Origin: Oceanicaulis sp. BBD 1991-10
Lineage (GTDB): Bacteria; Pseudomonadota; Alphaproteobacteria; Caulobacterales; Maricaulaceae
Reading direction: 5' to 3'
Assembly (NCBI GenBank): GCA_001657295.1
Contig: LYSW01000024.1
Location: 37,886 to 77,006 of the forward strand
DNA: 39,121 nucleotides
The notes under the pieces were generated by a model. The model saw nothing but the letters and a program-made list of their open reading frames with translations. It had not been told where the DNA came from and made no database searches. The position numbers and the translations under genes are program-made. Positions 15,549 to 24,372 of the stretch are shown piece by piece (positions within the stretch are counted from its first letter, which is position 1; each line of letters opens with the position of its first letter).

Positions 15549-16775
15549 CTAATCATTCTGCCCCAGCCGCTTTTTCCGGTCCGCGATGAGGCGCAAGCGT
15601 AGAGCGTTGAGCGTGATGAAGCCGGCGGCGTCGCTCTGGTCGTACACATCATCCTCTTCAAAGGTGACGTGTTCGAGCGAGTAGAGCGAGTTCGGCGAGG
15701 TGCGGCCCACCACCATGACATTGCCCTTATAGAGCTTAAGGCGGACCTCGCCGGTGACGTGGCGTTGGGAGTGGTCGATCGCCGCCTGCAGCATTTCGCG
15801 CTCGGGCGAGAACCAGAAGCCGTCATAAAGGAGCTTGGCGTATTTCGGCATCAGCTCGTCTTTGAGATGCATGGCGCCGCGATCCAGCGTGAGCTGTTCG
15901 ACGCCGCGATGGGCCATCATCAAGATGGTGCCCCCCGGCGTCTCATAAATGCCGCGCGACTTCATGCCGACAAAGCGGTTCTCCACCAGATCGAGCCGGC
16001 CGATGCCATGGCGCGACCCGAGCGCGTTGAGCTCGGTCAGTAGGGTCGCCGGGCTGAGTTTTTCGCCGTTGATGGAGACGGCGTCGCCGCGCTCGAAACC
16101 GATGGTGACATATTCGGGCTGATCCGGGCCGTCTTCAGGGTGGTGGGTGCGCAGGCAAACCTCGTTGAACGCCTCCTCAGCCGGATCCTCCAGCATCTTG
16201 CCTTCAGACGAGGTGTGCCAGAGATTGGCGTCGACGGAGAAGGGCGCCTCGCCGCGCTTGTCCGAGGGCACTTCCATGCCGTGGCTCTCGGCGTATTCGA
16301 TCAGCTTGGTGCGCGAAGTAAGCTCCCACTCCCGCCAGGGCGCGATCACTTTCAGTTCGGGATCGAGCGCGGCGACCGCCAGTTCGAAGCGGACCTGGTC
16401 ATTGCCCTTGCCTGTTGCGCCATGGGCCACCGCATCGGCGCCGGTCTGGTGCGCGATCTCCACCAGGCGTTTGGAGATCAGCGGCCGGGCGATCGAGGTG
16501 CCCAGCAGATACTGCCCCTCATAAACCGCGTTGGCGCGCACCATGGGGAAGCAATACTCGCGCACGAATTCTTCGCGCAGATCTTCGATGAAGATGTCCT
16601 TGATGCCGGCGGCTTCGGCTTTGCGGCGCGCCGGCTCCAGCTCTTCGCCCTGACCCAGATCGGCGGTGAAGGTCACCACCTCGGCCTGGTAGTGATCCTG
16701 CAGCCATTTCAGGATGACGCTGGTGTCCAGCCCGCCGGAATAGGCGAGCACGATTTTCCTTGGGCGAGCGGTCAT
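15549..16775 (-). CDS. argG: Argininosuccinate synthase
   Basis: 408 residues, the normal family length. The ATP pyrophosphatase P-loop [14 protein letters not shown] lies at residues 7-20, followed by [22 protein letters not shown]. Further markers are [56 protein letters not shown], and the C-terminal tetramerisation helix. It joins citrulline and aspartate, using ATP, in the next-to-last step of arginine synthesis. No other arg genes are nearby, as is common. The cobB gene follows after 20 nt. Confidence 0.98.
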   Translation of the reverse strand: MTARPRKIVLAYSGGLDTSVILKWLQDHYQAEVVTFTADLGQGEELEPARRKAEAAGIKDIFIEDLREEFVREYCFPMVRANAVYEGQYLLGTSIARPLISKRLVEIAHQTGADAVAHGATGKGNDQVRFELAVAALDPELKVIAPWREWELTSRTKLIEYAESHGMEVPSDKRGEAPFSVDANLWHTSSEGKMLEDPAEEAFNEVCLRTHHPEDGPDQPEYVTIGFERGDAVSINGEKLSPATLLTELNALGSRHGIGRLDLVENRFVGMKSRGIYETPGGTILMMAHRGVEQLTLDRGAMHLKDELMPKYAKLLYDGFWFSPEREMLQAAIDHSQRHVTGEVRLKLYKGNVMVVGRTSPNSLYSLEHVTFEEDDVYDQSDAAGFITLNALRLRLIADRKKRLGQND

Positions 16776-16921
16776 GGCGGGAGTCCGATGTCTGAAGCTA
16801 TGTTGCAGCGCGACAATCTAGGCGGTCGGCGAACAAAGCGAAAGCGTCGGCCTACATTCCGGTTTCAGGCGCTGGGAAGCCGGGCTAGGCTCGCCGCAAG
16901 ACAGATCGGGAGCCCTCGACC

Positions 16922-19291
16922 ATGACGCTTCAAACCGCTCTCGGCGCGGCTGTGCTGAGCCTTGGCCTGTCGGGCTGCATGACTCTAGCCGCAATAGCGA
17001 CGCAATCAGGCGGCGAGGAACGCGCCGTGCGCATGATGGCTGAGCGCGTCGAAGCGCGTGAGGCGGAACGTGCGGCTCAGGAGCCTCTGCGGACACCGGT
17101 TGAGATATTGCGTCTGCCCTACGGGGTGCCGCGCATCATCGCGTCTGATTATGAAGGCCTGGGCTTCGGCGCCGGCTATGTAGCGGCTCAGGATAATCTG
17201 TGCCTGGTCATGGAGCGGGCGATGACCGTGCGCGGCGAACGCGCGGCCTTTCTTGGCGCAGGCGCGGGCGGATCGAATGTCGCCAGCGACGTCTACCACC
17301 GCCGGATTGCGGACAGGGGGGTGATTGAAGCCGCGCTTGACGGTCCGGACGGCAGCCTGGACACGCCCAGCGCCGAGGCGCGCGCCTTCGTGGAAGGCTT
17401 CGCCAGGGGCGTGAACCGCGTGCTGGAGACCAGCGAAACGCAAGATCCGGCCTGCGCGGACGCCGCCTGGGTGCGGCCCGTGAACGCCAAGGACATCTGG
17501 CTGGGCGCTTTGACATTGCCCTTCGGCCAACCCATCGCCGCGGTCACCGCCGCGGCGCCGCCGGATGCGGGCGCCCCGACCATCAGCGAAGCGCGCGTTG
17601 AGGACTTGTTGGTCGAACGCCGGGGCATGGGGTCGAACGCCTACGCCATCGGGCGCGAGGGCGTGAGGGGCGAGGCGCGTTCGGCGCTTCTGGGCAATCC
17701 GCACTATCCCTGGGACGGCGCGCTGCGCTTTTACCGGGTCGGCCTCACCATTCCCGGCGAGCTGAATGTGGTGGGCGCCGGATTGATCACCACGCCTTTT
17801 GTCGGCATCGGTCATACCGACCAGATCGCCTGGACTCACACTGTTTCAACCGCGCGCCGCTTTGGATATTTCGAGCTGCGCCTGAACCCCGACGACGCCA
17901 CGCAATACCGCGTCGGAGACGCGTATCGCGACATGGTCGCCCACGCGGTGACGGTGGAGGTGCTCGGCGAGGATGGCGAGACCGCGCCGGTCACCCGCAC
18001 CGTCTGGGAGACCGAATTCGGCCCGGTGGCCGTTTCGCGCCGCCTGCCCTGGACGACCGAGCGCGCCTTCGCTTTCTCCGCGCCCAGCTCCGGCCTGCGC
18101 ATCATCGACCAGTATCTCGCCATGTATCGGGCGAGCAGCGTCGAAGAGCTGCATGCGGCGCTGTCGCGCTATCAGGCGACCGCCTTCAACACCATGGCCG
18201 TCGATAGCGGCGGCGGCGCCTATTACGGCGACATGGGTCTCGTGCCCCATGTCGACACCGCGCTCGCCATGCGGTGCGCGGCGTCCGATCTGGCGCGCGG
18301 GTATTGGGCGCAGGCGCGGATTCCGATCCTCGACGCGTCCGATCCCACTTGCCGCTGGGCTGACGGCGACGGGGCGACGGCGCCGGGCGTCTTCGGACCG
18401 TCCGACGCGCCGCATCTTTTCCGCTCCGATTACATCGCCCAGTCCAACGACTCGCCCTGGCTGACCAATCCGGAGCGCCCGCTTGTCGGCTACAGCCTGA
18501 TCTGGGGGGACGAGGCGACGCCGCGCTCCCTGCGCACGCGTCTGGCTCTGGACCAGGTGCGCCGGCGTCTCGCCGGCGATGACGGTCATGGCGCGCCAGG
18601 CTTTGATCTGTCGAGCCTTCAGGCGGTGATGTATTCCAATCGCCATTACGGCGGCGAGCTGCTGCGCGACGACGTCGTCGAGATATGCCTTCAAAGCGGC
18701 GAAGCCGCGCTCCAGCCTGTCTGCAACGCGCTGGCGGATTGGGACCTCAAGGTCAATCGCGACAGCACCGGCGCCCATGTGATGGCGCTTTTCATCCTGG
18801 CGGGCGGGGACGTTTTTGAAGACGCCTTCGATCCGGACGACGCCGTAAACACGCCATCCCGGCTCGACGCCGAAAATCCCGCGGTTCTGGAGGCGTTGCG
18901 CACGGCTGCGCGCCAGCTCTTTGAGCTGCAGATCGCCCCGGACGCGCCGCTCGGAGAGGTGTTCGGAGAAATGCGCGGAGACGAATTCATTCCCATGCAT
19001 GGCGGTCCGGCCGGCACGGGCGTATTCAATATGATGATCCCTCACGATCCTGTTGCCGGCGCGGGCTGGCCCTCGATCAGACATGGCTCCAGCTGGATCA
19101 TGACCGTTGAGTTCACCGAGGACGGGGTGCGAAGCGAGGGCGTGCTGACCTATTCCCAGTCCACCGACCCGACCTCGGCCCATTTTGGCGATCAAACGCG
19201 GCTCTATTCCGACAAGGGCTGGGACCCGCTTCACCTGGATCTGGAGGCGGCGCGCGCCGCAGCGGTTTCCGTAGATGTGGTGGAGCGATAA
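16922..19291 (+). CDS. Penicillin acylase/acyl-homoserine-lactone acylase family lipoprotein
   Basis: 789 residues from ATG 16922 behind GGGAG. The signal ends in the lipobox LSGC, giving Cys19 as the lipid anchor. The alpha part is at about 60-215 (LPYGVPRIIASDYEGLGFGAGYVAAQDNLCLVMERAMTVRG). The autocatalytic site is GMGSNAYAIG, with Ser238 as first residue of the beta chain and nucleophile. Then come LLGNPHYPW and VGIGHTDQIAWTHTVSTARR. PvdQ- and QuiP-type members release acyl chains from AHL signals; others act on beta-lactams or peptide amides. Both the lipid anchor and the substrate are inferred. I see no LuxI/LuxR pair here. It is divergent from argG across a 146-nt gap. Confidence 0.88.
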   Translation: MTLQTALGAAVLSLGLSGCMTLAAIATQSGGEERAVRMMAERVEAREAERAAQEPLRTPVEILRLPYGVPRIIASDYEGLGFGAGYVAAQDNLCLVMERAMTVRGERAAFLGAGAGGSNVASDVYHRRIADRGVIEAALDGPDGSLDTPSAEARAFVEGFARGVNRVLETSETQDPACADAAWVRPVNAKDIWLGALTLPFGQPIAAVTAAAPPDAGAPTISEARVEDLLVERRGMGSNAYAIGREGVRGEARSALLGNPHYPWDGALRFYRVGLTIPGELNVVGAGLITTPFVGIGHTDQIAWTHTVSTARRFGYFELRLNPDDATQYRVGDAYRDMVAHAVTVEVLGEDGETAPVTRTVWETEFGPVAVSRRLPWTTERAFAFSAPSSGLRIIDQYLAMYRASSVEELHAALSRYQATAFNTMAVDSGGGAYYGDMGLVPHVDTALAMRCAASDLARGYWAQARIPILDASDPTCRWADGDGATAPGVFGPSDAPHLFRSDYIAQSNDSPWLTNPERPLVGYSLIWGDEATPRSLRTRLALDQVRRRLAGDDGHGAPGFDLSSLQAVMYSNRHYGGELLRDDVVEICLQSGEAALQPVCNALADWDLKVNRDSTGAHVMALFILAGGDVFEDAFDPDDAVNTPSRLDAENPAVLEALRTAARQLFELQIAPDAPLGEVFGEMRGDEFIPMHGGPAGTGVFNMMIPHDPVAGAGWPSIRHGSSWIMTVEFTEDGVRSEGVLTYSQSTDPTSAHFGDQTRLYSDKGWDPLHLDLEAARAAAVSVDVVER

Positions 19292-19303
19292 GGCCCGGCC
19301 GCG

Positions 19304-19990
19304 CTACTCGGCCTCGCTATAGGTCTCCCGGTCCGGATCGCTCCGCCAAGCCAGGAAGGAGAGCACCACCGCGCCGATCGCGGTCGCGCCGAGCAGGCCG
19401 AAGAAGATCATCAATCCGACCTCGACCGGCGTGAACAGGATGGCGGCGCCGCCGACCAGGCCGGTGGCGACGAAGCCGCGGCCGGCCCAGCGATGGGTGA
19501 CGTCCCAGGAATGATCGGACGACAGCGTCCAGGGCGTGCGCACGCCGACAAACCAGTTCGGCCGCGCCTTGCCCAGGAGATTTCCAAGCACCGCCAGGAA
19601 GAGCGCAACGGCGATCAGGATGATGCGGGGCAGAATGGGGCTTTCCGGATCCAGAGTCCCTGTGGCCGACAGCACCAGCGCCAGATGAGCGACGACCAGG
19701 AGCGCCAGCGTGCCCATCCAGACGGTCATCAAGAGCGGTCCGGATTTGGCCAGATTGCGGCCGCGCGGATCGATCTTCGGGGCGAAGGCCAGCAAAAGCG
19801 AAATGACGATCGCGACTATGGGCATGGTCGTGAAAGCCTCAAGACGCGAGCCGTACCGATTGACCTCCCCGGTCGCCGACCAGTGCACCGGGATTTGCGC
19901 ATCGGCCGAGGTCATCATCCAACCCCAGGCCGACATCGCGGCCATGGCAGCTATCGCCAGCGCGGATATCGTCAGGCCTCTCGCAATCAT
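19304..19990 (-). CDS. SdpI family membrane protein
   Basis: 228 residues with about six hydrophobic segments. The N-terminal DUF1648 part has the motif IPVHWSATGEVNRYGS just after the first helix. The later part has the SdpI hallmark LLGKARPNWFVGVRTPWTLSSDHSWDVTHRWAGR. In Bacillus subtilis SdpI protects against the SdpC toxin and also sequesters the repressor SdpR at the membrane when toxin is present. Here it follows an SdpR-like ArsR gene by 1 nt, the same gene order as sdpRI. There is no sdpABC homologue in the window, so an immunity role is only a possibility. Confidence 0.9.
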   Translation of the reverse strand: MIARGLTISALAIAAMAAMSAWGWMMTSADAQIPVHWSATGEVNRYGSRLEAFTTMPIVAIVISLLLAFAPKIDPRGRNLAKSGPLLMTVWMGTLALLVVAHLALVLSATGTLDPESPILPRIILIAVALFLAVLGNLLGKARPNWFVGVRTPWTLSSDHSWDVTHRWAGRGFVATGLVGGAAILFTPVEVGLMIFFGLLGATAIGAVVLSFLAWRSDPDRETYSEAE

Positions 19991-19991
19991 C

Positions 19992-20270
19992 TCACTTCTC
20001 CTCCTCGTCGTGTGCGCGTCCCAGCAGGGCCATCACCATGGCCAGGGCCTCATCGGCGACAGACACGTTTAACCGATAGCGAATACTCGTCCCGGTGCGC
20101 TCCGCCCGGATCAGCCCCGCTTCCTTCAAGGTTGCGAAATGGCGCGACATGGTGGGCCCCGACACCGGGAAGGCGCTGGCCAGCTCGCCCGCGCTTTGCG
20201 GACCTGCGCGCAGGCGCCGTAACACCTCGCGGCGCACCGGGTGCGCCAGCGCTTGAAAAACATCGGGCAT
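19992..20270 (-). CDS. ArsR/SdpR family transcriptional repressor
   Basis: 92 residues: a winged helix with VFQALAHPVRREVLRRLRAGPQSAGELASAFPVSGPTMSRHFATLKEAGLI as the recognition part and TGTSIRYRLN as wing. It lacks the CxC metal site of ArsR/SmtB metal sensors, which fits the SdpR-like, membrane-sequestered branch. It lies directly before sdpI with 1 nt between the genes. A perfect 16-bp palindrome begins 17 nt upstream of its start and is its likely operator, giving autorepression. Confidence 0.92.
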   Translation of the reverse strand: MPDVFQALAHPVRREVLRRLRAGPQSAGELASAFPVSGPTMSRHFATLKEAGLIRAERTGTSIRYRLNVSVADEALAMVMALLGRAHDEEEK

Positions 20271-20287
20271 GGCAATTGTTTAGACTC

Positions 20288-20303
20288 GACGCTAATTAGC
20301 GTC
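20288..20303. promoter_or_regulatory. Perfect 16-bp palindrome, probable SdpR-type operator
   Basis: GACGCTAATTAGCGTC is perfectly self-complementary and AT-rich at its centre. A second, partly overlapping dyad follows on the plus side: TTAGC (20296-20300) with GCTAA (20307-20311). The site lies in the 73-nt gap between the divergent sdpR-like gene and the hydrolase lipoprotein gene, so one repressor could control both directions. Confidence 0.7.
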
Positions 20304-20343
20304 AATGCTAAATAATGATCCGAAGCCAGCCTGGGAGACCGTC

Positions 20344-21765
20344 ATGCGCCTGCTCACACTCGCCGCCAGCCTCGCGATCGCCGCCGCAAGCCCGGCGCTC
20401 GGTGGCTGTGGAGAGACCGCGTCTCCGGTCCAAATGGAACCGGTTGAGGCCGGCCTGACCGAAGCCGTCGATCCGGCCGTGCTCGCAGGCGACTGGCTGG
20501 GCGTTCTCGATGTCGGCGCCGGTGAGCTGCGCCTGGCTCTGGAGCTGGATCATGGCGAGGACGGGCTGTCCGGCACACTGGTTTCTGTCGATCAGGGCGG
20601 CGCGCGCATGGCGCTCAGCCTGGTGACGATTGACGGAAGGCGCTTCCGCTTTGAAGCGACCCAGCCGGGTTTTTCCTATTCCGGCGAAGTCGCAGGCGCG
20701 GATCGCATCAACGGTCTCTTCACCCAGAACGGCCGCGATCTGCCGCTGAGTTTTGATCGTCAGGCCTCCGCGCTGACCGAAGCGCCCGTCGTGCCGTCTT
20801 CACCGGACGAGACCGAAATCCAGCTGGCCGCGGTCAATCCCCAGACCGGTCAGACAGTGACGCTCGCCGGCACGCTGCGTGACCCCGACGGCGCGCGGGC
20901 GGGCGTGGTGATCCTGTCTGGGTCAGGGCCCCAGGATCGCGACGGGTCGATTGCGGGCCATGCGCTCTACGCGGAATGGGCCGCGCGGCTGGCCGACCTC
21001 GGCGTGGCGAGCCTGCGGCTTGATGATCGCGGCGTCGGCGGGTCGCAGCTTCTGATCCCTCAAAGCCCGGAGGATCTGGGCTGGGACGCCGCGGCGGCGC
21101 TGGAGCATCTGCGCGACGAGACCGGATTGAGCTGCGTGGGCTATTTGGGCCATTCCGAAGGCGGCTGGATCGCGCTGCTCGCTGCGCCCGCCTCGCGGCC
21201 GGACTTCATTATCTCCATGGCCGGCATGCACGAGGCGATGGAGCCGACCCTGCGGCGTCAGTCTGAGGCCATCATTCGCGCATCGGGCGGCGGCGACGCG
21301 GCGGTCGATGCAAATCGCGTCCTTCAGGAAGCCATGTTCGACGTATTGCGCACCGCTCAGCCGGGCGACGACATCGCCGCCGCTCTGGAGACGGCGCTCC
21401 TGGGCGCCGGCGCGCCCGCGAATGTGGCGCAAAGTCAGGCGGCGATCTGGGGACAGCCCTATGCCGCGGCTTCGTTCCAGACCGATCCCGCCCAAGCCGC
21501 TGCGGCCTATTCCGGCCCCATGCTGGCCTTGTTCGGGGCGACCGACACCCAGGTGCTCGCCGAGCCAACGTCCGCCGCCCTGACGGCGAGCCGTCCGAAC
21601 GCTGACACGCGCACGGTCACCATCGACGGCGTGGATCATCTTTTCCAGGACAACGCCAGCGGCGCGCCCGGCGCCTATGGCGCCGGCGGCCACGCCCTGT
21701 CGCCCGCAGCGGCGCGAGTGATGGCGATGGAGTTCAGCGCGCTGCTGGACCGCACCTGTCAGTAG
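20344..21765 (+). CDS. Alpha/beta-hydrolase lipoprotein
   Basis: 473 residues from ATG 20344, preceded by GGGAG; starting here gives a proper lipoprotein signal ending LGGC (Cys22). An N-terminal beta domain (about 45-145, DWLGVLDVGAGELRLALELDHGEDGLSG) is followed by the alpha/beta-hydrolase domain. That has VVILSGSGPQDRDGS (oxyanion region), LRLDDRGVGGS, nucleophile elbow GHSEGG with Ser271, an acid in LFGATDTQV and the final His in VDHLFQ. The domain pairing is common in exported esterase/peptidase-like hydrolases; the substrate is unknown. It is divergent from the sdpR-like gene and shares its operator region. Confidence 0.88.
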   Translation: MRLLTLAASLAIAAASPALGGCGETASPVQMEPVEAGLTEAVDPAVLAGDWLGVLDVGAGELRLALELDHGEDGLSGTLVSVDQGGARMALSLVTIDGRRFRFEATQPGFSYSGEVAGADRINGLFTQNGRDLPLSFDRQASALTEAPVVPSSPDETEIQLAAVNPQTGQTVTLAGTLRDPDGARAGVVILSGSGPQDRDGSIAGHALYAEWAARLADLGVASLRLDDRGVGGSQLLIPQSPEDLGWDAAAALEHLRDETGLSCVGYLGHSEGGWIALLAAPASRPDFIISMAGMHEAMEPTLRRQSEAIIRASGGGDAAVDANRVLQEAMFDVLRTAQPGDDIAAALETALLGAGAPANVAQSQAAIWGQPYAAASFQTDPAQAAAAYSGPMLALFGATDTQVLAEPTSAALTASRPNADTRTVTIDGVDHLFQDNASGAPGAYGAGGHALSPAAARVMAMEFSALLDRTCQ

Positions 21766-21777
21766 AGTTCGGCGCCG

Positions 21778-22416
21778 CTAGGCTTCGCCGCCTTGGCCGG
21801 CGGCCTTGATCGCGCCGGTCATGAAGGCGGTCATGCGCTCGGTGCGTTTGGCGCGCGTGCGCGCCTCCAGCAGGGATTGCTTTGCGCCCGCATCAAAGGG
21901 CGCGACCATCGCCACCTTGTCGACGACGGCCGACAAGGGCGCGCGCTCAATGCTGTCCCAATCGGACTCAATGCCGGTCAATTCGAAGAAATCCTTCAAC
22001 ACCGACAGGAAGCCTTCACGGTCGGTTTCTGAATCCAGCGCCTCGGTGTCGAGATCGTGCTCGAAGCCGCGATAATCCGCGCGCCCCATGCGATAGGGCG
22101 TCTTGCGATCCACCTCTTCGACGAGCCGGAAGCGCATGACGCCTTCCAGCACGATCAGATAGCGGCCATCTTCGGTCTCAGAATGACTGACGATGCGGCC
22201 CGCCGTGCCGATCCTCTCCAGGGCGGGGACTTCCCGCGTGCCGCCCTCGCAAGGTTGAATCATGGCGATATGGCGATCGCCATTCATCGCGTCGTCGACC
22301 ATGTTGAGATAGCGCGGTTCGAACACGTTCAGCGGCAAATGCTCGCCAGGCGGCAGGATGCATCCCCGGATCGGGAATAGCGGCATTTCGCCGGGCGGTT
22401 CGACACCTTCGGTCAT
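21778..22416 (-). CDS. Lon N-terminal (LON substrate-binding) domain protein
   Basis: 212 residues: MPLFPIRGCILPPGEHLPLNVFEPRYLNMVDDAM, then RIGTAGRIVSHSETEDGRYLIVLEGVMRFRLVEEV. This is the substrate-binding N domain of the Lon protease without the AAA+ and protease domains. Stand-alone versions are widespread in proteobacteria and have no settled function; a role in binding unfolded proteins is often assumed. It lies 83 nt downstream of the YbbN-like gene on the same strand, so the pair may work together in protein quality control. Confidence 0.9.
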   Translation of the reverse strand: MTEGVEPPGEMPLFPIRGCILPPGEHLPLNVFEPRYLNMVDDAMNGDRHIAMIQPCEGGTREVPALERIGTAGRIVSHSETEDGRYLIVLEGVMRFRLVEEVDRKTPYRMGRADYRGFEHDLDTEALDSETDREGFLSVLKDFFELTGIESDWDSIERAPLSAVVDKVAMVAPFDAGAKQSLLEARTRAKRTERMTAFMTGAIKAAGQGGEA

Positions 22417-22460
22417 GGGCGGGCTGAGCGTCCTGTTGCGATAGGAAGTAAGCTAGGCGC

Positions 22461-22491
22461 GGCGGGCGGCGAGAAAAGGGCGCCGCCCGCC
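22461..22491 (-). repeat. Intercistronic hairpin between ybbN and the Lon-N gene
   Basis: A perfect 10-bp stem, GGCGGGCGGC (22461-22470) with GCCGCCCGCC (22482-22491), and an 11-nt loop. No T-run follows on the minus strand, so it is more likely an RNA-stability or processing element than a terminator. Confidence 0.5.
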
Positions 22492-22499
22492 AATGCGGT

Positions 22500-23432
22500 C
22501 TAGCTGAACAGGATGGAGGACAGCTGGCGCCGGCCGGTCCTGGCGATTTCGGAGTCCGGTCCCGCGGCGTCGAAAACACGCAAGAGCAGCTGCCGGGCCG
22601 CCGCCTCGTTCCAGTCCTTGTCCGCACCGATTGAGGCGAGCAGCGCCTCGCTGGCGCCGCCCATGTCTCCGCTGGCCAGCCGCGACCGGGCGAGTTCGAA
22701 CTGAGCTTGCGGATCGCTGGCCGCCTTCGCGGCCTGGGCTTCCGCGCCCGCCAGCTCGTCCGCGCCTTCCACTTCGCCGGCCAGCTCCATGCTGGCGCGC
22801 ACGGCGGCGATGGCCGGGTGGGATTTCTTCGTCTCCGGCGCGCTGTCCAGGATCGCCTTGGCCTGGGCCGGATCGCCGCCGGCCAGATGAATGCGCGCCA
22901 TCCCCGCGATGGCTTCGGCGCGTTCGGGATCCATTTGAAGAGCGGTGGCGAAATCCTGAGCGGCGCCGCCCAAATCCCCGGCCGCCAGGGCCGCGTCCGC
23001 GCGCTCGATCAACGCCTCGACTTCTTCTCCTGAGACCTGACCGCTGATGCGCTTGATGAACTCCTGAATCTGGCTTTCCGGCAAGGCGCCCATGAAGCCG
23101 TCCAGCGGCTGACCGTCCTTAAACGCGATCACCGCTGGAATCGATTGAATCCGCAACTGGCCGGAGATGCCGGGATTTTCGTCGACATTGATCTTCACCA
23201 GCCGGACGGCGCCGTCGGCGGCCTTCACCGCCCGCTCGATCGCCGGGCCCAGCTGGCGGCACGGCCCGCACCAGGGCGCCCAGAAGTCGACCAGAACCGG
23301 AACGTCTTTGGACGGTTCGATCACATCTTCCATGAAGGATTGATCCGTGCCGTCCTTCACCAGATCAGGATGAGTTCCCGAGTTGAGACCGCCGCCCGCC
23401 TGCGGTTCGCCGTTCGCGCCAAGAATTTCCAT
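22500..23432 (-). CDS. ybbN: Thioredoxin-TPR co-chaperone (YbbN/CnoX family)
   Basis: 310 residues from ATG 23432. This start has GGAGAG 8-9 nt upstream; an ATG five codons earlier (23447) has no ribosome site. The thioredoxin domain at about 22-135 has the active site WCGPC (Cys55, Cys58), which E. coli CnoX lacks, so this version may be redox-active. TPR-like helices fill residues 140-310 (VEALIERADAALAAGDLGGAAQDFATALQMDPERAEAIAGMARIHLAGGDPAQAKAIL). The family protects client proteins and hands them to GroEL or DnaK. The gene is followed by the Lon-N protein gene. Confidence 0.93.
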   Translation of the reverse strand: MEILGANGEPQAGGGLNSGTHPDLVKDGTDQSFMEDVIEPSKDVPVLVDFWAPWCGPCRQLGPAIERAVKAADGAVRLVKINVDENPGISGQLRIQSIPAVIAFKDGQPLDGFMGALPESQIQEFIKRISGQVSGEEVEALIERADAALAAGDLGGAAQDFATALQMDPERAEAIAGMARIHLAGGDPAQAKAILDSAPETKKSHPAIAAVRASMELAGEVEGADELAGAEAQAAKAASDPQAQFELARSRLASGDMGGASEALLASIGADKDWNEAAARQLLLRVFDAAGPDSEIARTGRRQLSSILFS

Positions 23433-23511
23433 GCGAGGTCTCTCCATCGCATCAAATTGAAGTGTTGAAGCTTAGGTGGCCGTTCGCCGCGCCGGATGCA
23501 AGCGGGGAAGG

Positions 23512-24033
23512 TCAGCCGGTGAAGTCCATGATCTCTGGTTCGCGCCCCAACGCCTCCACAATCCGCAGCATGTCGCGGGACCGCACGCCCGTGGTGGCGT
23601 CATTCTTCAGAGGGTGGAAATTGACGATGTCGTGGGCCATCAGCGCCGCGTCGAGGATGAAGCGGACGCGCTTTTCCGGATCGTTCACCAACGCAAAAGC
23701 CGTCACGGACCCCGGGGTCACGCCAAGCGCTTCTTGAAGCAGCTCCGCCTTGCCGAAGGATAGCCGTCCGCATCCGAGGCGTTTGTGGATCTGATTCAAC
23801 GCAATCTGGGTGTCCTGATGGGCGGAGATCAGCAGCAGCGCGCCCTTCTTGTCCTTCAAGAATAAATTCTTGCTGTGCCCGCCGGGCAGGTCGGCCTTCA
23901 GCGCTTCACCTTCCGCGACCGTGAAAATCGGCGGGTGGTCGACAGTCTGGTGTTCAACGCCGAGCAGGTCGAACCAGGCAAGCAGCGCGGCCCGCTCGAC
24001 CGGCGGCGCGGGAGGAGAAATCAGATCGCTCAT
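23512..24033 (-). CDS. ProX/YbaK-type aminoacyl-tRNA deacylase
   Basis: 173 residues. The prolyl-tRNA-synthetase-associated editing domain is recognised by [20 protein letters not shown], then [21 protein letters not shown], and [24 protein letters not shown]. Free-standing members (ProXp-ala/PrdX) hydrolyse mischarged Ala-tRNA(Pro), supporting translation fidelity in the cytoplasm. Specificity within the INS superfamily cannot be decided by eye. It stands alone between ybbN and the tRNA-Gly gene; its start codon has only a close AAGGG before it. Confidence 0.9.
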   Translation of the reverse strand: MSDLISPPAPPVERAALLAWFDLLGVEHQTVDHPPIFTVAEGEALKADLPGGHSKNLFLKDKKGALLLISAHQDTQIALNQIHKRLGCGRLSFGKAELLQEALGVTPGSVTAFALVNDPEKRVRFILDAALMAHDIVNFHPLKNDATTGVRSRDMLRIVEALGREPEIMDFTG

Positions 24034-24118
24034 CCCTTGGCGTTAGCGCGGGCCGGGCGCGGGTTCAAGCGGCTGGGTTGAGGCGTCACAGAGCTGCAAT
24101 CGGACGGCAAACATGGGC

Positions 24119-24147
24119 TTGCATAAGCGATCTGCTTGCGTCATATA
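24119..24147 (+). promoter_or_regulatory. Probable promoter of tRNA-Gly
   Basis: TTGCAT (24119-24124) and CATATA (24142-24147) are separated by 17 nt. A start near 24155 would leave a 5' leader of about 35 nt before the tRNA at 24191. Confidence 0.5.
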
Positions 24148-24190
24148 GCACGGCCTCGGCGTCAGCCGGGGCCAGACCGTGAAGAAATGA

Positions 24191-24265
24191 GCGGGTGTAG
24201 CTCAGGGGTAGAGCATCACCTTGCCAAGGTGAGGGTCGTGCGTTCGAATCGCATCACCCGCTCCA
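24191..24265 (+). tRNA. tRNA-Gly (anticodon GCC)
   Basis: The cloverleaf is complete: acceptor GCGGGTG (24191-24197) with CACCCGC (24255-24261), D-arm GTAGCTCAGGGGTAGAGC, anticodon loop TTGCCAA with anticodon GCC, and T-arm with the TTCGAAT loop. The discriminator base is T24262 and CCA (24263-24265) is encoded. No integrase gene or direct repeat of the tRNA end is visible nearby, so it does not look like an island attachment site. The 107 nt behind it are T/C-rich without a clear hairpin terminator. Confidence 0.97.
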
Positions 24266-24372
24266 TTTCTTCAAATCTCCTCCTAATTCCACCGCGCCGC
24301 ACCAAAGCGCTGACGCTCGACTTCCGTTCGCACCTGTAGGACGCTGATTGCGCTGCAGGCGAGGATGGGCGC

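Noticed and set aside
17846-19234. 462-codon antisense frame inside the acylase gene
   Set aside because: A shadow of the conserved acylase reading frame; no motif or ribosome site.
24191-24265. tRNA-Gly as attachment site of an integrated element
   Set aside because: No integrase gene, no repeated tRNA 3' end and no shift in gene type nearby.
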